A DNA stretch of 64,000 bases from assembly GCF_017301335.1 (NCBI RefSeq), contig NZ_CP071247.1, forward strand, positions 1,612,001 to 1,676,000, in the 5' to 3' direction. Below are positions 36,540-45,753 of the stretch, piece after piece. Source of the stretch: Marinobacter salinisoli. GTDB taxonomy: Bacteria; Pseudomonadota; Gammaproteobacteria; Pseudomonadales; Oleiphilaceae. The notes beneath the pieces are model-generated. The model was not told the DNA's origin. It did not search any database and saw only the letters and a program-made list of their open reading frames with translations. Each line of letters opens with the position of its first letter. Position 1 is the first letter of the stretch. The translations under genes and the position numbers were made by a program.

Positions 36540-37934
36540 ATGCATATTCACATTCTGGGCATCTGCGGCACCTTCATGGGCAGTTTGGCTGTCCTGGCCC
36601 GGGAGCTTGGCCACACCGTCACTGGCTCAGACCAAGGTGTCTACCCGCCGATGAGCACACAGCTTGAGGCTCAGGGCATCGAACTGATGGAAGGCTACAG
36701 CGCTGACCATCTGGATCCGACGCCGGACCTGGTGCTGATCGGCAATGCCATGTCCCGTGGCAACGCTGAAGTTGAAGCGGTACTGAACCAGAATATTGAT
36801 TACATGTCCGGCCCCGAATGGCTTGCCCGCGAGGTTCTGCGCCACCGCTGGGTGCTGGCCGTGGCAGGGACTCATGGCAAGACGACCACCACGTCCATGT
36901 TGTTGTGGATACTGGAGCAGGCCGGTTTTGAGCCTGGCTATCTTGTTGGTGGCGTGCCAAACGATTTTCCGGTGTCAGCCCGTCTGGGTAACAGCGATTT
37001 CTTTGTCATTGAAGCGGATGAGTACGACAGCGCTTTTTTCGACAAACGCTCGAAATTTATTCATTACCGCCCGCACACCCTGATTCTGAACAACCTGGAA
37101 TTCGACCACGCTGACATTTTCGACAACGTGGAGGCCATTGAGCGACAATTCCACCACCTGGTCCGCACCGTGCCTTCCAGAGGACTGATTGTCCGCCCGG
37201 CGCTGGATGAGCACCTGGATAAGGCACTGGCCATGGGGTGCTGGAGCCCGGTCCAGGATACCGCGATTGGCAGCGAAATCCCCCGGGCCTCGGACTGGCG
37301 CGCCGAACTGCTATCGGAAGACGGCAGCCGATTCATGGTGATTCACCATGAACAGCCAGTGGCAACGGTAAGCTGGCCACAAACCGGGCTGCACAACGTG
37401 CGTAATGCCCTGGCTGCCATAGCTGCCGCCCGACATGTGGGGGTTACGCCGGATCATGCGGTGGCCGCACTCTGTCGATTCTCCGGGGTGAAACGGCGAA
37501 TGGAACTCCTGGCGGACGTGGAAGGCGTGCGTGTCTACGATGATTTCGCCCATCATCCCACCGCCATTGCGACCACGCTCGAGGGGTTGCGTGCGCAGGT
37601 CGGGGACGAGCCCATCGTGGCGTTGATCGAGCCCCGTTCCAACACCATGAAACAGGGTGTCCATGAGCAAACCCTGCTGCCCAGCGCAGAGTCGGCGGAT
37701 CAGGTGCTCTGGGCCAACCTGAATGGCATGGACTGGCTGGATTCTCTGGTAACCGACTGGCAGCCAGATGGACCGGCCTCCGATCAGCACCGCGTCGAAA
37801 CGACGGTTGAGGGGCTGATTGACAAAGCGCTGGCGAATCTTCCGGGGCCTTGCCACATCGTGATCATGAGCAATGGCGGTTTTGGCGGAATTCACGGCAA
37901 ACTGGTGGACGAGCTGAAGCGTCGGCTGGGCTGA
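36540..37934 (+). CDS. mpl: UDP-MurNAc:L-Ala-gamma-D-Glu-meso-diaminopimelate ligase
   Basis: Peptidoglycan recycling ligase that reattaches the recovered tripeptide to UDP-MurNAc. The 464-residue protein has the Mur-ligase fold: N-terminal HILGICGTFMGSLAVLAREL (~4-23), the P-loop GTHGKTTT (~109-116), and YDDFAHHPTAI (~334-344). The MurC-like N-terminus with ICGTFMG identifies Mpl. ATG 36540 is preceded by AAGGA; the frame is open far upstream, but that stretch is antisense to pfp. ubiX follows 27 bp downstream. Confidence 0.96.
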   Translation: MHIHILGICGTFMGSLAVLARELGHTVTGSDQGVYPPMSTQLEAQGIELMEGYSADHLDPTPDLVLIGNAMSRGNAEVEAVLNQNIDYMSGPEWLAREVLRHRWVLAVAGTHGKTTTTSMLLWILEQAGFEPGYLVGGVPNDFPVSARLGNSDFFVIEADEYDSAFFDKRSKFIHYRPHTLILNNLEFDHADIFDNVEAIERQFHHLVRTVPSRGLIVRPALDEHLDKALAMGCWSPVQDTAIGSEIPRASDWRAELLSEDGSRFMVIHHEQPVATVSWPQTGLHNVRNALAAIAAARHVGVTPDHAVAALCRFSGVKRRMELLADVEGVRVYDDFAHHPTAIATTLEGLRAQVGDEPIVALIEPRSNTMKQGVHEQTLLPSAESADQVLWANLNGMDWLDSLVTDWQPDGPASDQHRVETTVEGLIDKALANLPGPCHIVIMSNGGFGGIHGKLVDELKRRLG

Positions 37935-37961
37935 GCGTGCAGGCGCGGGGGGGGGAACAGG

Positions 37962-38600
37962 ATGTCTGAACAGGGGCGAACCATTAATCTGGCCATTACC
38001 GGGGCTTCCGGCGCGCAATATGGGCTGCGGCTTCTGGAATGTCTGGTCGCGGCCGGGTGCAGCATCAACGTCATGGTCAGCCGGGCGGCGCAAGTGGTGA
38101 TTGCCACCGAAACCGACCTGAAACTCCCGGGGACCCCGCCGGCCATGCAGGCTGTGCTCAGTGAATGGGCTGGCGCGGAATCGGGGCAGGTGCTGGTGTT
38201 CGGGCGCGAAGACTGGTTTGCCCCGCCGGCCTCCGGTTCGGGTGAGAAGGCGCCGCTGATTGTCTGTCCGTGCAGTACGGGCACGCTGTCTGCCCTGGCC
38301 ACCGGAGCCAGCAACAACCTTATCGAACGGGCCGGCGACGTCGCGCTCAAGGAACGTCGTCAGCTGATACTGGTGCCCCGGGAAGCGCCATACTCGGAAG
38401 TGCATCTGGAGAACATGCTCAAGTTGACAAGAATGGGTGCGGTGATCGTTCCTGCCAGTCCCGGCTTCTATCACAAACCGGAATCAATCCAGGATCTCGT
38501 AGATTTCGTGGTTGCCCGTTTGCTGGATCATCTTGAGATTCCCCAAACCCTTATGCCTCGCTGGGGTGAAGCCCGGTCGCAGAAGAAACGCGAAACCTGA
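37962..38600 (+). CDS. ubiX: Flavin prenyltransferase UbiX
   Basis: Attaches a dimethylallyl group to FMN to make prenylated FMN, the cofactor of the UbiD decarboxylase in ubiquinone synthesis. The 212-residue protein has the flavin-binding [18 protein letters not shown] (~9-26), the [26 protein letters not shown] region and [20 protein letters not shown]. The C-terminus is slightly extended with a basic end (ARSQKKRET). It lies 27 bp after mpl and is probably cotranscribed. Confidence 0.94.
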   Translation: MSEQGRTINLAITGASGAQYGLRLLECLVAAGCSINVMVSRAAQVVIATETDLKLPGTPPAMQAVLSEWAGAESGQVLVFGREDWFAPPASGSGEKAPLIVCPCSTGTLSALATGASNNLIERAGDVALKERRQLILVPREAPYSEVHLENMLKLTRMGAVIVPASPGFYHKPESIQDLVDFVVARLLDHLEIPQTLMPRWGEARSQKKRET

Positions 38601-38665
38601 CCTGCGGGCAGGGGCGATGCTTTTGGTCAGCCCGATTGATGGTTTTCATCATTGAGCCATGACCC

Positions 38666-38719
38666 ACCTCGGCAGAGACTTGGTGCTATACCAACATAAC
38701 ACTGGCCAAGTACCGAGGT
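38666..38719 (+). promoter_or_regulatory. Nested inverted repeat covering the ribosome binding site
   Basis: ACCTCGG (38666-38672) pairs with CCGAGGT (38713-38719), and inside it ACTTGG (38678-38683) pairs with CCAAGT (38706-38711), with a 5-nt and a 1-nt bulge and a 22-nt loop. The right outer arm holds the GAGG (38715-38718) that is the Shine-Dalgarno of the acyl-CoA dehydrogenase gene (ATG 38726). If transcribed, the stem would hide the ribosome binding site. The loop holds TATACC, which could instead be a -10 box flanked by operator half-sites. Confidence 0.5.
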
Positions 38720-38725
38720 TCCTTC

Positions 38726-39865
38726 ATGATTCCACGCACTCTCTTCGATGCCGATCTGGAAAGTTTCCGGGATTCCGTACGAAAGTTCCTGGAGCAGGAA
38801 GCCGCCCCCTACCACGAGCAATGGGAGAAAGATGGCCAGGTAAGCCGTGAGCTCTGGCGCAAAGCCGGTGAGCTTGGCTTCCTATGTCCGACGATTCCCG
38901 AAGAGTATGGCGGTGTCGGTGCCGATTTTCGGTACAGTGCCGTCGTCATGGAGGAGATCTCACGGGCCGGTTTGTCCGGCATTGGCTGGGGGCTGCATTC
39001 CGACATTGTGGCGCCCTACATCCTGAACCACGGGACGGATGATCAGAAGAAGCACTACCTGCCCAAGCTTGTTTCCGGCGAGATGATTACCGCGATTGCA
39101 ATGACAGAGCCAGGAGCCGGGTCGGATCTGCAGGGCATTAAAACTACCGCGGTAAAGCAGGGCGACGAATACATCCTGAACGGTTCCAAGACCTTTATCA
39201 CCAATGGCCAGCTGGCCGATCTCGTCATCGTGGTTGCCAAGACAGATCCGCGGGAGGGGGCCAAGGGTATCAGCCTGCTGCTGGTTGAGTCCGAGTGGGA
39301 TGGGTTCGAAAAAGGACAGAACCTGAACAAGGTGGGGATGAAGGCGCAGGATACGTCCGAGCTGTTCTTCCAGGATGTCAGTGTGCCGCTGACCCACCTG
39401 CTGGGACCGATGGAAGGGCAAGGCTTTTTCCAGCTCATGCAGGAACTTCCGGCCGAACGTCTGCAGGTAGCAATTGCCGCCGTAGCGGCCGCCGAGGCAG
39501 CATGGCAATGGACGCTGGATTACGTCAAAGAGCGAAAAGCATTCGACAAGCCGGTTATCGCTTTCCAGAACACACGCTTCAAGCTGGCGGAATTAAAGGC
39601 TGAGATCACCGCGGCCCGGGTTTTTACCGACCGCTGCCTTGAGCTTCATCTGGAAAAAAAGCTGGATATCCCGACCGCGGCCATGCTCAAGCAACACACC
39701 ACGGACCTGCAGTGCAAGGTCATGGATGAATGTGTCCAGCTCCACGGTGGCTATGGCTACATGTGGGAATACCCCATTGCCCGGGCCTGGGCCGATTCCC
39801 GGGTGCAGCGTATCTACGCCGGTACCAACGAAATCATGAAGGAGATCGTTGCTCGTTCTTTCTAG
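38726..39865 (+). CDS. Acyl-CoA dehydrogenase, long-chain (LCAD-like) type
   Basis: FAD-dependent alpha,beta-dehydrogenation of acyl-CoA. The 379-residue protein contains AMTEPGAGSDLQGI (~129-142), NGSKTFITNG (~152-161) and the C-terminal CVQLHGGYGYMWEYPIARAW. The position held by the catalytic Glu in medium-chain enzymes (IYEGT) is IYAGTNEIMKEI; long-chain and isovaleryl types also lack Glu there and use a base in another helix, which I cannot place with certainty here. Substrate length is not readable. Its ribosome binding site lies in a nested inverted repeat. Confidence 0.9.
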   Translation: MIPRTLFDADLESFRDSVRKFLEQEAAPYHEQWEKDGQVSRELWRKAGELGFLCPTIPEEYGGVGADFRYSAVVMEEISRAGLSGIGWGLHSDIVAPYILNHGTDDQKKHYLPKLVSGEMITAIAMTEPGAGSDLQGIKTTAVKQGDEYILNGSKTFITNGQLADLVIVVAKTDPREGAKGISLLLVESEWDGFEKGQNLNKVGMKAQDTSELFFQDVSVPLTHLLGPMEGQGFFQLMQELPAERLQVAIAAVAAAEAAWQWTLDYVKERKAFDKPVIAFQNTRFKLAELKAEITAARVFTDRCLELHLEKKLDIPTAAMLKQHTTDLQCKVMDECVQLHGGYGYMWEYPIARAWADSRVQRIYAGTNEIMKEIVARSF

Positions 39866-39873
39866 GTGCCATG

Positions 39874-39893
39874 AGCCCCGGCTCTCCGGGGCT
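39874..39893 (+). terminator. Strong GC hairpin after the acyl-CoA dehydrogenase gene
   Basis: AGCCCCGG pairs perfectly with CCGGGGCT around a CTCT loop, beginning 9 bp after the stop codon. There is no T-run after it, so it may protect the 3' end or act with Rho rather than terminate alone. A TAAG-rich gap follows before the lipoprotein gene. Confidence 0.5.
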
Positions 39894-39995
39894 CCGGTAA
39901 CGATTCCGATACTTAAGTTTACAATTTGCCAAGCCAGTCAAGGTCTCCGGCAGTCACTTCCCCTAAAGTAGCGGCACAACCTCTAAAAAGGATAA

Positions 39996-41897
39996 ATGGT
40001 TGCCGCAATGACTCGCATTCCAGTTCTCTCCGTTCCCGTATTTGTCCTCGCTCTCGCTGGTTGTGGTGAAGAGTCCGCTCAGTCGCCCCTGGATGGTCGT
40101 GACTTCGATGGCGTGGCGTACTCAGAGCCGGCACCCTATTCAGGCAAGGTGATGGACGGTTACCTGAAAAACGCTCGGGTATGGCTGGATATGGATGGTG
40201 ACAGTCAGTACACGCCCGGCCCGATGACCGTAACGCTGGATAACGGTAACCAGGTGGTTCTGGAGTCCGGCGAGCCCACGGCCATGAGTGGGCCGGGCGG
40301 CGAATTTTCTCTCGACATCGCTGAGTTACAGGTGCCTACCGAAGTGGGGCCCGACCTGAATCCGAGCAACTACCCGCTGTTTGCGCTGACTCTGCCGGGT
40401 AAAACCCTCGAAGAAACTTACAGCGGGGATGTGCCGGTGGAGAGCGCCTATCTCTTGTCTGCGGCACCGGGTATTCGTGTTATTTCGCCACTGAGTATGC
40501 TGTCCCGTTTCCGTAGCATGCTGTTCTTGACCAGTGGCACAAACAGCGATTTGCCCCAGGGGCTGGCGAGCCTGAACCTGGTTCGTGACTACATTCAGGC
40601 GCAGGATGAGCAGGCGCACGCCTATGCTCGTGCGTTCGTCAGGTTTCTCACCAGCCAGTTCCCGGAAACCTACAACGGGGTTCTGGCGCAGGCCAACGCG
40701 GACGGGACCGAGCGCTTGTTGAGCCAGGAAGCCGCGCATCTGCTAGGGGTCTCTCTGGTCAAGCACGCGAGTACCATCGTTAAAATGGTTGATGAGGCCG
40801 CAGCCTACGGCAATTACGCCAGTGTCGATGCCAAGCTCCTGAGCTTGCCTGAGGTTCCGATCAATCTGAATGACCCGGTACTGGTGACCAGTCAGCGCAT
40901 TTATGCGCATCCCGGAAATCAGAGTAATTTGCCGGTCTCCGGCACGCGTGTGGATGAGTCAGCCGGGCTGCAGTTTTTTTACAGCGAGGACGGGCGGGTC
41001 CGGTCAGTTGATGTGAACGGATGTATTTTCCCCTCGATGGCCGAGTTGGCGCGGATAGTTCGGCACGGTGGTTACATGGCGAATCTGGGCACCCAGTGGC
41101 TGCCCTCGGTTTCTCTGGCGTTCAATGAGAGTCTTTTGCAGTTCACGAACGATCGGGACGTAGACGAGCGCCTGGTGTTTGACTGGGACAATCAGACCAT
41201 CCTGTTCGACAGCGCAACAACCTGCCATCAGGAACTGGGCATTGAGGCGGGCTCAGAGCTCGGTGGCGCTGCGGAGGTCACTTACACCTGGGATGTTATC
41301 GATGGCGTTGTGAATCTGACCGCCCGCATGCGCGGGGCAAACGATTCGGTGATCACTCGGCAGTATTCTTCAGACCCGACGTGGTCTAACGGTACCATTT
41401 CAGGGTTTTCGCTGACTGAAAATGCAGTGGAGCAAGTATCGCTGGCATTGTCCGGCGATATGTCGGCATGCTCTGGGGTGTCAGGTCTCGATCCAGTGGT
41501 GGGGCAGCTGGTCAGTGCGACTCAGGGATACAGCGTCTCCGGGTATGAGCCGCAGCCCGCCAACTTCGAAAATCTGACCCTGGAGTTCGATGTGCGGTCC
41601 GACGGCGACGATCAGCTTCATCGTCTGTTGCGTTTCGGATTTCTCAATGACGATATGGCGGGCTTTTCCAATGTGATTGCGGACGCCGGTTTTGAATGGC
41701 AGATGTTTTACGCAACGGTCGGTAGTGCTGAATTTGTTCCCGGCCAGCCGAACCTGATTGCGGTTGCTGATCTGTTGCGCTTCGGCGGCAGCAAGGGCTG
41801 TGGTGAAGCGATTGAGAGGGCGGGTGGCGGGCTGTTCGCGTCCGTCAGGTACAGCTATCAGAGTTTGTCAGATCATCTGATCGGATTGATTCGGTAG
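39996..41897 (+). CDS. Large lipoprotein of unknown function
   Basis: A 633-residue protein not recognised as any named family. The signal peptide ends in the lipobox LAGC (Cys ~23), so it is lipid-anchored. After a short acidic linker comes GYLKNARVWLDMDGDSQYTPG (~50-70), a repeat-like segment often seen at the start of secreted, Ca-binding or Ig-like regions. The remainder is rich in beta-strand patterns, with Cys residues at about 348, 408, 489 and 607 that could form disulfides. An AAAGGA ribosome binding site precedes ATG 39996. The gene stands alone, followed by tRNA-Leu on the other strand. Confidence 0.75.
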   Translation: MVAAMTRIPVLSVPVFVLALAGCGEESAQSPLDGRDFDGVAYSEPAPYSGKVMDGYLKNARVWLDMDGDSQYTPGPMTVTLDNGNQVVLESGEPTAMSGPGGEFSLDIAELQVPTEVGPDLNPSNYPLFALTLPGKTLEETYSGDVPVESAYLLSAAPGIRVISPLSMLSRFRSMLFLTSGTNSDLPQGLASLNLVRDYIQAQDEQAHAYARAFVRFLTSQFPETYNGVLAQANADGTERLLSQEAAHLLGVSLVKHASTIVKMVDEAAAYGNYASVDAKLLSLPEVPINLNDPVLVTSQRIYAHPGNQSNLPVSGTRVDESAGLQFFYSEDGRVRSVDVNGCIFPSMAELARIVRHGGYMANLGTQWLPSVSLAFNESLLQFTNDRDVDERLVFDWDNQTILFDSATTCHQELGIEAGSELGGAAEVTYTWDVIDGVVNLTARMRGANDSVITRQYSSDPTWSNGTISGFSLTENAVEQVSLALSGDMSACSGVSGLDPVVGQLVSATQGYSVSGYEPQPANFENLTLEFDVRSDGDDQLHRLLRFGFLNDDMAGFSNVIADAGFEWQMFYATVGSAEFVPGQPNLIAVADLLRFGGSKGCGEAIERAGGGLFASVRYSYQSLSDHLIGLIR

Positions 41898-41985
41898 ATG
41901 ACAGCATTGCTGTTGGTGAACGACGGCCCGACAACGAACGGAAATCAGCAACCTGGATAGGGTCTGAATTCAAAGGGGGATCGGT

Positions 41986-42019
41986 TTGAAAACGTGCCAT
42001 TTCTTGAGGAAAGAAATGG
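41986..42019 (-). terminator. Probable terminator of the tRNA-Leu transcript
   Basis: CCATTTCTT (minus strand, from 42019) pairs with AAGAAATGG (to 41997) across a 5-nt loop, a perfect 9-bp stem that begins with the encoded CCA end of the tRNA. Four T follow five nt later, a weak U-tract. The region 41898-41996 shows no gene. Confidence 0.5.
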
Positions 42020-42103
42020 TGCCGAGGAGAGGACTTGAACCTCCACGGGGTTGCCCCCACTAGCACCTGAAGCTAGCGTGTCTACCAATTTCACCACCTC
42101 GGC
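42017..42103 (-). tRNA. tRNA-Leu (anticodon CAG)
   Basis: Acceptor GCCGAGG pairs with CCTCGGC, followed by discriminator A and an encoded CCA. The anticodon stem CTAGC/GCTAG closes the loop TTCAGGT with CAG at 42069-42067. The long variable arm (TGGGGGCAACCCCGT-like) and the T-loop GGTTCAAGTCC mark it as a class II leucine tRNA. It reads CUG codons, the main leucine codon in this window. Confidence 0.96.
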
Positions 42104-42185
42104 AGGTGATTTGCAGAGCCGCTCGGTTACTTAGAACGTCGCTTTTCTGCCGCTGTTGAGGAGTGCCCCTCAACCGATGGCGCGT

Positions 42186-42214
42186 ACTTTAATGATTCAC
42201 TCAAAACCTGTCAA
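42186..42214 (-). promoter_or_regulatory. Promoter of tRNA-Leu
   Basis: On the minus strand, -35 TTGACA (42214-42209), a 17-nt spacer, and -10 TAAAGT (42191-42186), followed by the GC-rich discriminator ACGCGCC. This is a near-consensus sigma-70 promoter about 75 nt ahead of the tRNA, with the GC discriminator typical of stable-RNA promoters under stringent control. Confidence 0.65.
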
Positions 42215-42350
42215 ACATTTTTTTCGGAAAAGTTTGGGCAATTCCCTCCTGCAGTAAAACGGCGCGTTGCCTTGTTGGGCAGGAGTGCCTCAGCAGCGTT
42301 ATACTTCACGCCAAACGACACACTTGTGCCGATATTTAACAAGGATTCGA

Positions 42351-44864
42351 ATGGTCTCCAGGAAAAAGTCCCCCCGGGATCCTCACGCAAATCGTGAGGC
42401 TCAGAAGTACGACAACCCCATTCAAAGTCGTGAGTTCATTCTCGCTCATCTTAAGGAGCGAGGGGCACCAGCGACACACGAAACCTTGTGTGCCGAACTG
42501 GGTCAGGCCTCGGCTGATGGTATTGAGGCGTTGCGCCGGCGTCTGATCGCGATGTGCCGGGATGGACAGTTGATTTGTAACCGACGTGGCGCCTACCTTC
42601 CGATCGACGAAGCCGATTTGGTGACGGGTAAGGTCATCGGCCATAAAGACGGGTTTGGTTTTCTGTCTCCGGACGATGGCGGAAGTGATCTCTTTCTTAC
42701 CGCTCGTCAGATGCGGCAGGTGTTCCATGGTGATCGGGTGGCTGCTCGGGTGGATCGCGTGGACGATCGCGGTCGTCGTGAGGGCGTTATCGTGGAGGTG
42801 CTGGAGTACCGTACCCAGCAAACGGTCGGTCGCTTCTTTAAGGAAAGCGGAATCAATTTTGTCGTTCCGGAAAACAGCCGGATCAACCACGAGGTGCTGG
42901 TGCCCGATGAACATGCGGGTGAGGCCATGCATGGCCAGTATGTGGTGGTAGAGATTCTGCGCCAGCCCACGATACGTCGCCAGCCCACCGGCCGCGTTGT
43001 TGAAGTCCTGGGCGAACACATGGCGCCGGGGATGGAGATTGACGTCGCCATCCGTTCTTACGACATTCCCCATGCCTGGTCGCAGGCGCTGGGCGAGCAA
43101 GCGGCGGCGATCCCCGATGAAGTCGAGGAGAAAGACAAAGCCAATCGGGTCGATATCCGGAATTTGCCCCTGGTCACTATCGATGCCGAGACCGCCCGCG
43201 ACTTCGACGACGCCATATACTGCGAGGCCCGCCCACGGGGTGGCTACCGCCTGGTTGTCGCTATTGCGGACGTTTCCCATTACGTCCGTCCTGGCACACC
43301 GCTGGATGAAGAGGCCGTGCGGCGAGGTAATTCGGTGTACTTCCCGGATTACGTTGTGCCGATGTTGCCTGAGAAATTGTCAAACGGGCTCTGCTCGCTG
43401 AACCCGGATGTTGATCGCCTTTGCATGGTGGCGGATATGACCATCAGCGCGGCCGGAAATATCAGCGGGTATACCTTCTATCAGGCTGTTATGCGCAGTC
43501 ACGCCCGTCTGACCTACACGAAGGTCAGCGACATGCTCGAGCGGCCGGATTCCGAGCCCGGTTATCGGCTGGCGGCCCAGTATTCGGAACTCCTGCCCCA
43601 TTTACACAATCTGTATGCGCTCTATAAATTGCTGCGTCAGGCCCGGACGGAGCGCGGCGCCATTGATTTCGAGACAACCGAAACTCAGGTTGTGTTCAAT
43701 GCCGAGCGAAAGATTGAAGAGATTGTACCGGTCCACCGGAACGACGCGCACAAGATCGTCGAAGAGTGCATGCTGTGCGCCAACGTGGCAACCGCCCGTT
43801 TTCTTAAAAAGCACAAGATGCCAGCGCTTTTCCGCGTGCATGACGGGCCGTCCGAGGAGCGCCTGATTGCGTTACGCCTTTTCCTTGGCGAGCTCGGGTT
43901 GTTTCTGAGTGGTGGTGACAAGCCGACGTCAGCGGACTATCAGGCGTTGCTGGCGCAGGTGGCTGACCGGCCCGATGCGAACGTGATTCAGACCGTGATG
44001 CTCCGTTCGCTCAGTCAGGCCGTTTACAGCCCAAATGAAGGCGGACACTTCGGGCTTGGCTTTGCCAGTTACACCCACTTTACGTCGCCGATCCGGCGTT
44101 ATCCGGATCTCATTGTCCATCGGGCCATCAAATCACGGATTCATAGTCCGGATGTCACCAAAGATGTGGTCTCGCCGCCGGTTCAGGACTCTGATCTGGC
44201 TGAGTATCCCTACGACCACAGTCAGATGGAGCAATTGGGCGAGCACACCTCAATGACCGAGCGCCGGGCCGATGATGCGACCCGGGACGTGATGGCCTGG
44301 TTGAAGTGCGAGTTTCTCAAGGATCATGTTGGCGAGGAATACCAGGGTGTCATCGCTGCGGTGGTGCCCTTCGGGTTCTTTGTGGAACTGGCGGATGTCT
44401 ACATCGAAGGGCTGGTTCATGTTTCCACCCTGAGCGGGGATTATTTTCACCACGATGCCGCGAAACATCGGTTGATTGGTGAGCGCACGGCGGTGAGTTT
44501 CCGGCTTGGAGATGAGGTCCGGGTAAAAGTGGTGCGCGTTGATCTTGAGGACCGGAAAATCGATCTGGAACTTGTCAGCCAGCCGCGCCGCCGCCGCGGA
44601 GACCTGGAGGCGCTTGAAATGTCCCGCCGGGAGTCTGGAAAAAAGGCACGGTCCGGAGAAAAGGGCCCCGCCAAGAAGGGTGGGCGCCGTAAAAAATCCA
44701 AGGGCAAGGCCGCACCCTCGCGCACCGAAGGACAGAAGCCGAAATCGGGCAGTGCCCGAGAGAAGCTGGTGGCTGAGGCGGCCCAGGAAGCCCAGAAAAA
44801 ACAGAAGGGTGGGCGGGGGAAATCCTCAGATGGATTGCGTCGACCCCGTAAAACTTCCCGATAA
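42351..44864 (+). CDS. rnr: Ribonuclease R
   Basis: Processive 3'-to-5' exoribonuclease that unwinds and degrades structured RNA in decay, rRNA quality control and trans-translation. The ~837-residue protein has a winged-helix/OB N-terminus, the RNB catalytic domain with TARDFDDAIYCE (~282-293, metal-binding Asp cluster) and FTSPIRRYPDL (~580-590), an S1 domain (EEYQGVIAAVVPFGFFVELA), and a Lys-rich tail from ~745. ATG 42351 has AAGGA 6 nt upstream. rlmB follows 15 bp later, the usual pairing. Confidence 0.97.
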   Translation: MVSRKKSPRDPHANREAQKYDNPIQSREFILAHLKERGAPATHETLCAELGQASADGIEALRRRLIAMCRDGQLICNRRGAYLPIDEADLVTGKVIGHKDGFGFLSPDDGGSDLFLTARQMRQVFHGDRVAARVDRVDDRGRREGVIVEVLEYRTQQTVGRFFKESGINFVVPENSRINHEVLVPDEHAGEAMHGQYVVVEILRQPTIRRQPTGRVVEVLGEHMAPGMEIDVAIRSYDIPHAWSQALGEQAAAIPDEVEEKDKANRVDIRNLPLVTIDAETARDFDDAIYCEARPRGGYRLVVAIADVSHYVRPGTPLDEEAVRRGNSVYFPDYVVPMLPEKLSNGLCSLNPDVDRLCMVADMTISAAGNISGYTFYQAVMRSHARLTYTKVSDMLERPDSEPGYRLAAQYSELLPHLHNLYALYKLLRQARTERGAIDFETTETQVVFNAERKIEEIVPVHRNDAHKIVEECMLCANVATARFLKKHKMPALFRVHDGPSEERLIALRLFLGELGLFLSGGDKPTSADYQALLAQVADRPDANVIQTVMLRSLSQAVYSPNEGGHFGLGFASYTHFTSPIRRYPDLIVHRAIKSRIHSPDVTKDVVSPPVQDSDLAEYPYDHSQMEQLGEHTSMTERRADDATRDVMAWLKCEFLKDHVGEEYQGVIAAVVPFGFFVELADVYIEGLVHVSTLSGDYFHHDAAKHRLIGERTAVSFRLGDEVRVKVVRVDLEDRKIDLELVSQPRRRRGDLEALEMSRRESGKKARSGEKGPAKKGGRRKKSKGKAAPSRTEGQKPKSGSAREKLVAEAAQEAQKKQKGGRGKSSDGLRRPRKTSR

Positions 44865-44879
44865 CAGGAAACGCAAATC

Positions 44880-45617
44880 GTGGCGACAGAGTATGTATTT
44901 GGCTGGCACGCGGTGGAGGCCGTATTGAAGCGCGAGCCGGAGCGGCTGCAACGGGTCTGGATCCAGACTGGCCGGCAGGACAAACGAGTGGGGCAGATCA
45001 CCGAGGCATTGGATGGTCTGGGCGTCGCCTGGACAGTCGTGCATCGGCGCGAACTCGATGAGCGCGTATCCGGCGTCCATCAGGGTATCGTCGCGGCGGT
45101 GAGTGAAAGTCGTGAGTGGACCGAAGATGACCTGCTGGCCATGCTGCAGTCTGCCGATAAGCCGCCTTTTCTGCTGGTGCTGGATGGGGTAACCGATCCG
45201 CATAACCTCGGCGCCTGTCTGCGTACCGCAGACGCGGCGGGTGTTCAGGCAGTAGTCGTGCCGAAAGACAAGTCAGCTTCCCTGACGCCGGTGGCGCGCA
45301 AGGTGGCTTGCGGGGCGGCGGAGACCGTACCGTTTGTAAGAGTGACCAATCTGGCACGGTTTCTGCGGACGATCAAAGATGAGGGCGTCTGGCTGATCGG
45401 GACCGCCGGTGAAGCGCAGGCCACTCTCTACCAGGCCGACTTCAAGGGCGCCGTGGCGCTCGTTATGGGTGCCGAAGGGAAGGGCATGCGGCGCCTGACC
45501 CGGGAGCACTGTGATCAGCTCATCCATATCCCCATGTCGGGCCATGTGGACAGTCTGAACGTGTCGGTCGCGACCGGCGTCTGCCTGTACGAGGCGCTGC
45601 GTCAGCGCCTTGGTTAA
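44880..45617 (+). CDS. rlmB: 23S rRNA (guanosine-2251-2'-O)-methyltransferase
   Basis: SPOUT methyltransferase of the TrmH/RlmB family that methylates G2251 in the P loop of 23S rRNA. The 245-residue protein starts (GTG) VFGWHAVEAVLKREP (~6-20), with an L30e-like N-domain, then the knotted catalytic domain: LVLDGVTDPHNLGACLRTAD (~97-116), MGAEGKGMRRLT and HIPMSGHVDSLNVSVATGV near the C-terminus. It is downstream of rnr. Confidence 0.95.
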   Translation: MATEYVFGWHAVEAVLKREPERLQRVWIQTGRQDKRVGQITEALDGLGVAWTVVHRRELDERVSGVHQGIVAAVSESREWTEDDLLAMLQSADKPPFLLVLDGVTDPHNLGACLRTADAAGVQAVVVPKDKSASLTPVARKVACGAAETVPFVRVTNLARFLRTIKDEGVWLIGTAGEAQATLYQADFKGAVALVMGAEGKGMRRLTREHCDQLIHIPMSGHVDSLNVSVATGVCLYEALRQRLG

Positions 45618-45620
45618 TGC

Positions 45621-45649
45621 TTGCACATCTGAATCTGGGCGCCTAGAAT
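45621..45649 (+). promoter_or_regulatory. Promoter of the rpsF operon
   Basis: -35 TTGCAC (45621-45626), 17-nt spacer, -10 TAGAAT (45644-45649), followed by ACGTCACCCC, a GC-rich start region. It starts just past the rlmB stop and gives a leader of about 200 nt before rpsF, room for the S6:S18 element. A CACCCC/GGGGTG hairpin at 45654-45673 with a T-run after it may terminate rlmB or fold at the leader's 5' end. Confidence 0.6.
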
Positions 45650-45753
45650 ACGTCACCCCTTTTTCTGGGGGTGGCATGTTTTTGTCTGAATAACAGGCGT
45701 TCCATGTCCAGTCTTCATCCAGGCTCTTGTGATAAAGGCTTGTTCTGAAGACG

